Shown here: one piece after another, positions 6,375 to 11,832 of the stretch | Layout of the letters: every line of letters starts with the position of its first letter | Position numbering within the stretch: the stretch's first letter is position 1 | Notes under the pieces: generated by a model | The model's database searches: none | What the model was told of the DNA's origin: nothing | Seen by the model: only the letters and a program-made list of their open reading frames with translations | From: a bacterium | Lineage (GTDB): Bacteria; Desulfobacterota; S145-22 | Assembly: GCA_027073795.1 (NCBI GenBank) | Contig: JALTEW010000477.1 | Location: forward strand, 1-15,952 | Direction of reading: 5' to 3' | DNA length: 15,952 nt | Translations under genes and position numbers: made by a program

Positions 6375-7232
6375 TTATGCAAGACCCTGAAGCTTGACGG
6401 CCTTTAAAACATTGTTCATGATAATCGTTGTGGTCAGGGATCCAACGCCGCCCGGTACCGGCGTAATGGCCGCCGCTTTTTCTTTGACAGCCTCGAAATC
6501 CACGTCGCCTGTGATGCCGTTTTCCGTCTGGTTGATCCCCGCGTCGATGACCACCGTTCCCTCGCTGACCATCTCGCCGGTTACCAGCCCCTTACGCCCC
6601 GCTGCGGCAACGAGAACCTCCGCCTGGCGCGTTACAGAGGGTAGGTCGACGGTTTTGGTGTGACAGACCGTGATGGTGGCATCCCGTTTGATGAGCAGAG
6701 AAGCGAGGGGACGGCCGACGGTGTCTCCACGACCTACAAGGACCACGCGTTTGCCGCGAATGGTAATCCCGGCACGCTCCATCAATTCAATACAGCTCAT
6801 AGGGGTCGCAGGCACCAGCGCCAGATCCTCCTGGCCACCTAACAGAAAACCCCGGTTGATGGGGCTGATACCATCCACGTCCTTGTTGTGGTCAACGGTC
6901 AGCATTACCTGCTCCTTGCGGATGTGTTTGGGAAGGGGCAATTCCACCAGGATTCCGTGAACGCTGCTGTCATCATTCAGTTTCTTGATGAAGTCAAGAA
7001 CCTCCTTTTCCGGGGTATCGGCTGGCATGACCGTCAGGTCCACGATAACCCCTAATTTGTCACCTACCTTTTCCTTTGATCGTGCGTAAACAACCGAGGC
7101 CGGGTCGTCACCCACTAAAAGCACGGATAGTTTTGGATTAACGCCTTTCCCCTTTAAACGCTGGGTTTCTTTCTTGATTTCCTCACGGATTTCATCCGCC
7201 ACGGGTTTCCCCTTGATGATTTCTGCTGCCAT
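6375..7232 (-). CDS. folD: FolD, methylene-THF dehydrogenase (cyclohydrolase activity doubtful)
   Basis: A 285-residue FolD, the usual length, oxidising 5,10-methylene-THF to methenyl-THF with NAD(P)+. It has Tyr49 and Lys53 in YARSK (equivalents of Tyr50/Lys54 in E. coli) and the KDVDG motif with Asp120. The nucleotide-binding loop is VGRGDTVGRP and the folate loop TPVPGGVGSLTT. Three details differ from the common pattern. The GILVQLPLP motif reads GILVELPLP, with Glu97 in place of the catalytic Gln. GRS in the cofactor loop is GRG followed by Asp. GGVGPMT is GGVGSLT. These could mean a dehydrogenase-only enzyme, possibly with altered cofactor preference, partnered by the adjacent FchA-like protein. 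The start is ATG 7232 behind GGGAGG; the frame extends to 7310 but without a ribosome site. Confidence 0.93.
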   Translation of the reverse strand: MAAEIIKGKPVADEIREEIKKETQRLKGKGVNPKLSVLLVGDDPASVVYARSKEKVGDKLGVIVDLTVMPADTPEKEVLDFIKKLNDDSSVHGILVELPLPKHIRKEQVMLTVDHNKDVDGISPINRGFLLGGQEDLALVPATPMSCIELMERAGITIRGKRVVLVGRGDTVGRPLASLLIKRDATITVCHTKTVDLPSVTRQAEVLVAAAGRKGLVTGEMVSEGTVVIDAGINQTENGITGDVDFEAVKEKAAAITPVPGGVGSLTTTIIMNNVLKAVKLQGLA

Positions 7233-7399
7233 GATAGTGTTACCTCCCTTTACTTTCGTTTTTTTGGATTCTGTGCACGCCTCTTCAAAATTTAGATTCC
7301 TATACCACACTTTTTTAAAAAATCCTACTCATTGTGAAAAATGGTTCAAAATGGGAATGGGTTGCGGATGCTTGGAACACTGTGATAGGGTCTCGAATA

Positions 7400-7414
7400 A
7401 CAAAATTTTGTCAA
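7400..7414 (-). promoter_or_regulatory. Candidate -35 element and palindrome between folD and the DUF1638 gene
   Basis: On the minus strand TTGACA (7409-7414) is a perfect -35 hexamer facing folD. The best -10 eighteen bases on is only CCCTAT, so promoter strength is uncertain. The hexamer overlaps a perfect 12-base palindrome ACAAAATTTTGT (7400-7411) that sits just before the ribosome site of the divergent DUF1638 gene. A regulator binding here could affect both genes; this is inference. The rest of the 197-base divergent gap is AT-rich and holds TTTTTTAAAAAA at 7311-7322. Confidence 0.3.
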
Positions 7415-7429
7415 GCAGGAGGGATAGTG

Positions 7430-8104
7430 ATGTCTGATGATGAAGTGAGAAAGGGTAGTAATGGAAAGTCACTTTCATTCCAGGGAGTTTCGATTGTTTC
7501 ATGCGGGACCCTGCGAATGGAACTAAAACAGTTACAGGAAGAAGGTTTCCTAAATGCGGATAAAATCTTTTTTACAACGCCTGGGTTACATGAGGTTTGT
7601 TCCGAGTTGAAGACACAGGTCATCCGTCAGGTGAAACGCGCCCTCGAGGTGTCTGACAAGATTATTGTTGTGTATGGAAGCCTCTGTTATGTTGATCCTG
7701 TTGACATGAGCGGATTGGATAAGCTTTTAGAATCTTTTGGGACGAATGTTTTGCGCATCAAGGCCCAGAACTGTGTGGACGCCCTTGCGGGCCGGCAGGA
7801 GAGGGAGGAGATTGCCGCGGGCCGGAAGGTCTTCTGGTTGACCCCGGGCTGGATGCGGTTTAAGGACCTGGTTTTCAAGGACTGGGATATCGGTAAGATC
7901 AACGAGAATTTCCCTAAGAACGATGTTGCCATTGTCCTTGATGCCATCGGGTACTATGATAAATTGATGGAGGAGGACCCCATGAAGATTCTTGAATATT
8001 CCGACTGGATGCATCTGGGGGTTGAAGCCCATCACGTGACGCTGGACAGGCTCAAGGGGCTTTTGCTGGATAAATTGGGGGAGTTAAAAAATAGGACTGA
8101 GTAA
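7430..8104 (+). CDS. DUF1638 family protein
   Basis: A 224-residue cytoplasmic protein recognised as DUF1638 by its pattern of an SCGTLRMEL start (Cys25), VVYGSLCY (Cys86), and QNCVDALAG (Cys115). Cys57 is a further cysteine. It alternates beta strands and helices in a Rossmann-like manner and ends with an HLGVEAHHVTLDRLKGLL helix. The conserved cysteines suggest metal, Fe-S or corrinoid-related binding, but no function is established by the sequence. In anaerobes and methanogens DUF1638 genes often lie near corrinoid-dependent methyltransferases; none is visible here, though the divergent folD-fchA operon is also one-carbon metabolism. The start is ATG 7430, with AGGAGGG seven bases upstream. 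Confidence 0.75.
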   Translation: MSDDEVRKGSNGKSLSFQGVSIVSCGTLRMELKQLQEEGFLNADKIFFTTPGLHEVCSELKTQVIRQVKRALEVSDKIIVVYGSLCYVDPVDMSGLDKLLESFGTNVLRIKAQNCVDALAGRQEREEIAAGRKVFWLTPGWMRFKDLVFKDWDIGKINENFPKNDVAIVLDAIGYYDKLMEEDPMKILEYSDWMHLGVEAHHVTLDRLKGLLLDKLGELKNRTE

Positions 8105-8129
8105 CGAGGGCTGAGGACTGGGCGAAAAA

Positions 8130-8237
8130 GTTCAAAGTTCAGGGTTAAGTTGGGAAAAAGTGAGAGAGTGAGCTGTGATGGGTGAAGCGTGAGGACCTGA
8201 ACGCTTTACCCCTTACGCTTTACGTGTTACGCCTCAC
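8130..8237. repeat. Tandem 7-nt repeat arrays in inverted arrangement
   Basis: The gap between the DUF1638 and crotonase genes is built of heptads. From 8130 there are three copies beginning GTTC or GTTA (8130-8150). After nine spacer bases come five GTGA-starting units, one of eight bases and four of seven (8160-8195). They are followed with no gap by six heptads in the opposite orientation (8196-8237), each ending in AC, whose reverse complements begin GTGA, GTAA or GTTC. CGTGAGG (8188-8194) pairs with CCTCACG (8232-8238), so the region can fold into a hairpin or cruciform. The first part shares the exact 15-mer AAGTTCAAAGTTCAG with 15825-15839. Confidence 0.75.
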
Positions 8238-8266
8238 GGGGCAAAAAAATTTTGGGAGGGAGCTAC

Positions 8267-9043
8267 ATGACCTATGAGACCGTACTAATGGAGCGAACGG
8301 AACATATTGGCATTATTACCCTGAACCGTCCTGAAAAGTTAAATACCTTCAACATCCCGCTCGGGCGAGATCTTAATGCCGCCTTGGATGAGTTGGAGGG
8401 GGATCAGGACATCTACGTGGTTGTCATCCGGGCTAACGGCCGGGTGTTCAGTGCCGGGATTGACATCAGTGATTTTCCTAAGAAGGGAATACTGGAATAT
8501 CGCCCCTGGATTGCCCTGATGGAAAAAATGACCCTGACGATCGCCAAAATGAGGAAGCCTGTAATTGCTGCTGTCCATGGGGTGGCGGCCGCCAATGGCG
8601 CCGGGCTTGTCGCTGCAGCGGACCTTGCCGTTGCCACAGAAGGGGCACGGTTTGGCCTGACCGCGATTGATGTGGGGTTGTTCTGTATGGGGCCGGCGGT
8701 TCCTATGGACCGATGTGTGGGGAAAAAACACTGCCTGGAACTCCTGCTGACGGGGGATTTGATTGATGCCCGCAGGGCGGAACGGATGGGGTTGGTGAAT
8801 AAGGTGGTTCCGGAAGATAAGCTGATGGAAGAAACCCTGGCACTGGCGAAGAAGCTGGCCGCTAAGAGCCCCTATGCCCTACAGATGGGAAAAGAATCCT
8901 ATTATACCATGGCGGACATGCCGCTGGAGAAGGCGTTACAGTATTCAAACGAGATGTTTTGCGAGTTATGCACCCTGAAGGATGCAGAGGAAGGGGTCAG
9001 GGCCTTTCTGGAAAAACGCCCCCCCAAGTGGCGGTTGGAATAA
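8267..9043 (+). CDS. Crotonase-fold enoyl-CoA hydratase/isomerase family protein, ECHDC3-like
   Basis: A 258-residue crotonase-superfamily protein binding acyl-CoA. FSAGIDISDF at residues 61-70 gives the first oxyanion-hole strand and IAAVHGVAAANGAG at 100-113 the second. Compared with rat enoyl-CoA hydratase, the two catalytic glutamates are replaced: Glu144 by Gly113 and Glu164 by Ala133. Ordinary hydratase activity is therefore unlikely. The downstream part (VGLFCMGPAV, LLLTGDLIDARRAERMGLVNKVV, KDAEEGVRAFLEKRPPKW) resembles the ECHDC3 branch, whose reaction is poorly defined. The start is ATG 8267, six bases after GGGAGGG; an upstream TTG at 8252 precedes that site. It lies between gaps with repeats and has no obvious operon partner, so its substrate is unknown. 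Confidence 0.9.
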   Translation: MTYETVLMERTEHIGIITLNRPEKLNTFNIPLGRDLNAALDELEGDQDIYVVVIRANGRVFSAGIDISDFPKKGILEYRPWIALMEKMTLTIAKMRKPVIAAVHGVAAANGAGLVAAADLAVATEGARFGLTAIDVGLFCMGPAVPMDRCVGKKHCLELLLTGDLIDARRAERMGLVNKVVPEDKLMEETLALAKKLAAKSPYALQMGKESYYTMADMPLEKALQYSNEMFCELCTLKDAEEGVRAFLEKRPPKWRLE

Positions 9044-9422
9044 GCAGGCTTATTTCTTGACGGTTCCGCAACGTGTAACGTCTCAGGTCTGTCTGTGCTT
9101 CTGAGTCTTTGCCCGCATCGCTTTGGGACAGTAGGCGGGTGTTCGTTCACAGGTAGAAACTGTCTTACCTGCTATCAGTTTCTTTCAACCGGGATTTGTA
9201 GAAACTGAACGTACCCTTTTACAGGCCCCGCAGGAAGGTTCGGAGGCCAAAAGAAAAACACGAAACTTAGAACCAAGTTCCAAAAATCCGATTACCCGAT
9301 TACCCAATTAAGTAAAGATTCTCTTTAGAAATTGTCCGCCCTTTCTTGACAAGACTACCTCTATTATGTTAAGAGTGTAATTAATTTAAAACGCTATTTT
9401 AACCAGGAAAGGAGGGAAGAAA
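9044..9422. other. 379-base non-coding gap with short repeats and a promoter-like element
   Basis: No credible gene on either strand. GTAGAAACTG occurs twice directly (9153-9162, 9198-9207), and AGAAACTG (9155-9162) is also inverted as CAGTTTCT (9176-9183), so a hairpin with a 13-base loop is possible. At 9253-9273 three heptads of the form NNNNAAC lie in tandem. At 9288-9311 three octads follow, CCGATTAC twice then CCAATTAA. TTGACA at 9346-9351 is a perfect -35 hexamer for the cyclic-nucleotide-fold gene, but the -10 seventeen bases on (TTAAGA) is poor. AAAGGAGGG at 9409-9417 is the ribosome site of the next gene. I see no tRNA or riboswitch. Confidence 0.5.
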
Positions 9423-9887
9423 ATGCTCGTCAAGGAAATAGAGCTTTTTGGGGGGGTTGCACCTGGGGTATTAAATGAGATAGCTGATATTTGCTCAGAA
9501 GAAAAATATCCTAAGGATACAGTGCTGTTCGAGAAAGGGGAAGATGCCGAATGCCTGTATATCCTTAAACAGGGTGTTCTCAATCTGCAGATAAAAAACG
9601 GGGGACGTTTGAACTTTAGCCTTTCGGAACGGGGTGATATCTTTGGCTGGTCGAGTCTGGTTGAATCTGGGAAATATACTGCGTCTGGCATCTGTGCCAC
9701 GGATATAGAAGTGCTTAAGGTGGAAAGAGATAAACTGGAGAAGATATTTAAGAACCATCCGGAAGTTGGTTATATCATCCTCAAACGGCTGACCGGCGTT
9801 ATCTCAAAGAGGCTTTTAAATGCCTACCAACAGCTTCTATCTGCCAGAGGGAAAGATTCCACCACGACCACCCCTTCTTATGGATAA
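9423..9887 (+). CDS. Stand-alone cyclic-nucleotide-binding-fold protein (no DNA-binding domain)
   Basis: A 154-residue protein with the jelly-roll cNMP-binding fold over about residues 1-125: ELFGGVAPGVLNEIADIC, then VLFEKGEDAECLYILKQGVLNL, then ERGDIFGWSSLVESGKYTASGIC. A C-terminal helix follows at about 105-140, equivalent to the CRP dimer helix, and the chain then stops with a short Ser/Thr tail. There is no helix-turn-helix. In the phosphate-binding cassette the usual Glu after FG is Trp76 and the phosphate-binding Arg is not seen at the expected place. Binding of cAMP or cGMP is therefore doubtful, though another ligand is possible. ATG 9423 follows a strong AAAGGAGGG. Function is unknown; a sensor or protein-interaction module is the likely reading. 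Confidence 0.85.
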   Translation: MLVKEIELFGGVAPGVLNEIADICSEEKYPKDTVLFEKGEDAECLYILKQGVLNLQIKNGGRLNFSLSERGDIFGWSSLVESGKYTASGICATDIEVLKVERDKLEKIFKNHPEVGYIILKRLTGVISKRLLNAYQQLLSARGKDSTTTTPSYG

Positions 9888-9930
9888 GAATTAGGGAAGG
9901 GACAAAGGCCCGGGCACAAGCCCTGAAAGC

Positions 9931-9965
9931 CCCCCGCTGCCCAGAGCAGGGGAGAGGTGTGTTTT
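9931..9965. terminator. Weak terminator candidate between convergent genes
   Basis: CCCCGCTGC (9932-9940) can pair, with one bulged base, with GCAGGGG (9946-9952). On the plus strand TTTTT follows about ten bases later (9961-9965). The stem sits between the convergent cyclic-nucleotide-fold and cupin genes, where termination from both sides would be expected. The distance to the T-run and the bulge make it weak. Confidence 0.3.
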
Positions 9966-9977
9966 TCCCCTGATACA

Positions 9978-10403
9978 TCAATCTTTGAAGCATACCGAAA
10001 AATCGAACGGGAACACGTCATCCTTATCGAAGGGCTCAGGGGATACTTCGATGATCTGGGCATATTCCAGGGCTCGGAATCGGTGGGCCAGACGGGTGGA
10101 CAGGGTGAGCTTATGGCCTGGGGATAGGATCAGGGTTCCCTTCCATCTCGTATCGAGATCGTAGAGCTGTGCCTCCACGAGTCCGGAGATGATGTAGAAG
10201 ACCTCAATCTTTTTTTTGTGATAGTGGGACCCTCGATAGACTGGCGGATTTGATACGAGTAGATCGAGATAAACGAGATGGGCGAAGGAGGGGCCGTCAA
10301 GGATTTGGATGAGGGTTCCCCGCGCGTCCTTAACCGTGCCTTCATTCTCGGTATCGAAGGGGTGCGTGATGTCCTTAAGGATGAATTTCCCGGAAGTTTC
10401 CAT
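9978..10403 (-). CDS. Small single-domain cupin protein, unknown function
   Basis: A 141-residue cupin. Motif 1 is intact as HYHKKKIEVFYIISG, giving metal ligands His60, His62 and Glu67 with the standard spacing to the glycine. Motif 2 supplies PG at 95-96 and His107 in LAHRFRAL. It should bind a divalent metal. The overall form recalls sugar-nucleotide epimerase/isomerase-type or polyketide-type cupins, but I cannot assign a reaction. The start is ATG 10403, two bases after the yraN stop, with no strong ribosome site, which implies translational coupling. It is the last gene of the ffh-to-yraN operon and looks like an accessory addition to it. Confidence 0.82.
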   Translation of the reverse strand: METSGKFILKDITHPFDTENEGTVKDARGTLIQILDGPSFAHLVYLDLLVSNPPVYRGSHYHKKKIEVFYIISGLVEAQLYDLDTRWKGTLILSPGHKLTLSTRLAHRFRALEYAQIIEVSPEPFDKDDVFPFDFSVCFKD

Positions 10404-10405
10404 TT

Positions 10406-10786
10406 TTAATTTCCGAAGGCATTGGGAATCCAGTCAATTTCAGGGGGACGGTCATTGAGGAGGCTGATGCCGATGACGTCGAATCTTGCAGGGACATCGT
10501 TCAGGTTTTTTTCGACGAGGTAGGTTTTGGCCATGCGGATGAGTCGCCGCTGTTTGTCCGCAGTTACAGCCTGGAGTGGAGACCCGAATATTTTCTGGGT
10601 GCGGGTTTTGACCTCTACAAAAACCAGGGTCTTGCCATCACGGGCGATAATATCCAGTTCTCCCCAGCGGGTGCGATAGTTCTCATCGATGATCTTGAGC
10701 CCCTTTTTCCTAAGGAATTTCTGTGCCATGCTTTCCCCCCTGGGGCCCAGCGGGGTTTCGTGCCTTTTAGATTTGAACAGCTTCAC
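10406..10786 (-). CDS. yraN: YraN/UPF0102 family nuclease-fold protein
   Basis: A 126-residue UPF0102 protein. The PD-(D/E)XK-like core is visible: GESMAQKFLRKKG at 17-29, then RTRWGELDIIARDGKTLVFVEVKTR at about 39-63, with Glu and Asp followed by E-V-K. The family is related to Holliday-junction resolvase-type nucleases, but its cellular role is not settled. The start is a GTG at 10786 that overlaps the rnhB stop (GTGA), so the two genes are translationally coupled. The rnhB-yraN pairing is very common in bacteria and supports the assignment. Confidence 0.9.
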   Translation of the reverse strand: MKLFKSKRHETPLGPRGESMAQKFLRKKGLKIIDENYRTRWGELDIIARDGKTLVFVEVKTRTQKIFGSPLQAVTADKQRRLIRMAKTYLVEKNLNDVPARFDVIGISLLNDRPPEIDWIPNAFGN

Positions 10787-11454
10787 CGAATCTCAACCCC
10801 CCTGAACGTGCGGCGATGGATGGGGGATGGCCCCAGACGTATCAGTGCCTCACGGTGTTGTTTGGTCCCGTACCCCATGTTCCGGTCAAAGCCGTATCCT
10901 GGGTATTTTTTGTGGTAATCCAGCATGATTCTGTCCCGTGTGACCTTAGCAATGATGGATGCCGCGGCTACGGAGAGGCAGCGTCTGTCACCACCCACAA
11001 GGGAGCTTTGGGGGATGGAAAGGGGTATTTCATCGATTCCGTCCACGATACAGAATTCGGGTACGGTGGGTAAGGCATCAACAGCCCTTTTCATGGCGAG
11101 CAGCGTTGCCTGGCGGATGTTGAGGACATCGATCTTTTTAGGTCCGACAATGCCGACGCCAATCCCGGCGGCGTGCGAGTGAATAGCATCGAAAAGCGCC
11201 TCACGTTTTTTTGCTGAAAGGCGTTTGGAATCCCGAATGCCGGCAGGGGCCTCGTTCAGTCGCAGGATGACTGCTGCCGCGACAACAGGTCCCGCCAGGG
11301 GGCCGCGCCCCGCTTCGTCTATTCCGGCGATATGTTTGAAGCCATAGGCTTTGAGGATGGCCCTTTCAATAAAAGGGGTGAGTGAAGCGGAAGGTCTGGT
11401 AGCCTCCCCCCCTTGTAGAAGAAATGGAAGCAGTGGAGGGGAGGCTGTTTTCAT
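10783..11454 (-). CDS. rnhB: Ribonuclease HII
   Basis: A 223-residue RNase HII, which removes ribonucleotides from DNA and RNA-DNA hybrids. The four acidic catalytic residues are Asp46 and Glu47 in GIDEAGRGPLAGPV, Asp138 in IVDG, and Asp174 in KVTRD. DSKRLS, GGDRRCLSVAAASIIAK and the C-terminal PSPIHRRTF are all standard. The stretch before GIDEAG is 43 residues, longer than in E. coli (about 15). It includes a part (residues 3-18) encoded by a strong hairpin. No ATG, GTG or TTG occurs in frame between that part and the core, so ATG 11454 is kept even though its ribosome site is weak. It begins six bases after rplS. Confidence 0.95.
   Translation of the reverse strand: MKTASPPLLPFLLQGGEATRPSASLTPFIERAILKAYGFKHIAGIDEAGRGPLAGPVVAAAVILRLNEAPAGIRDSKRLSAKKREALFDAIHSHAAGIGVGIVGPKKIDVLNIRQATLLAMKRAVDALPTVPEFCIVDGIDEIPLSIPQSSLVGGDRRCLSVAAASIIAKVTRDRIMLDYHKKYPGYGFDRNMGYGTKQHREALIRLGPSPIHRRTFRGVEIR
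11401..11446 (-). repeat. Inverted repeat (mRNA hairpin) just after the rnhB start codon
   Basis: AGCCTCCCCCCC (11401-11412) and GGAGGGGAGGCT (11435-11446) are inverted with 11 of 12 positions matching and a 22-base loop. In the minus-strand mRNA the stem begins eight bases after the A of the rnhB ATG. It is GC-rich and should be stable. It is not followed by a U-tract on the minus strand, so it is not an ordinary terminator for the operon. Confidence 0.7.
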
Positions 11455-11460
11455 GGAGGA

Positions 11461-11805
11461 TTAATATCTTCGTTCTTTGATCCTGGCGGCTTTCCCGCGA
11501 AGTTTTCTCAGATAATAGAGTTTTGCCCTTCGGACGGCGCCGCGTCGGACGACCTTGATCCCGGCTATTCGTGGACTATGGAGAGGGAAGATTCTTTCCA
11601 CACCTATTCCGTAAGATATCTTTCTGACGGTAAAGGTGCTACGGTTGTTTCCCCTGCGGATGCGAATGACAACGCCTTCAAAATCCTGGATTCTCTCCTT
11701 TTCTCCCTCGATAATCCGGACGGAAACGCGCACAGTGTCTCCGGGGCGAAACTCCGGAATATCGGTTTTCATCTGTTCCTTTTCTATCAGGTCAAGCGTA
11801 TTCAT
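11461..11805 (-). CDS. rplS: 50S ribosomal protein L19
   Basis: A 114-residue L19, the normal length. Typical segments are DIPEFRPGDTVRVSVRIIEGEKERIQDFEGVVI, NRSTFTVRKISYGIGVERIFPLHSPRI, and the basic C-terminus RRAKLYYLRKLRGKAARIKE. It sits at the 30S-50S interface. ATG 11805 is preceded by AGGAGG. It follows the SPOUT methyltransferase gene by 27 bases, in the classic trmD-rplS neighbourhood. Confidence 0.98.
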   Translation of the reverse strand: MNTLDLIEKEQMKTDIPEFRPGDTVRVSVRIIEGEKERIQDFEGVVIRIRRGNNRSTFTVRKISYGIGVERIFPLHSPRIAGIKVVRRGAVRRAKLYYLRKLRGKAARIKERRY

Positions 11806-11832
11806 TGGGTTCCTCCTGAAACCTGTTTTTTT

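Noticed and set aside
7311..7322. TTTTTTAAAAAA palindrome in the folD leader
   Set aside because: Low-complexity A/T tract; palindromic by composition and without flanking support.
8130..8237. CRISPR array reading of the heptads
   Set aside because: Units are only seven bases, contiguous and without spacers; no cas gene is nearby.
9044..9422. tRNA, small RNA or riboswitch in the 379-base gap
   Set aside because: No cloverleaf, no TTCGA/TTCRANY arm with matching acceptor stem, and no known riboswitch core recognised.
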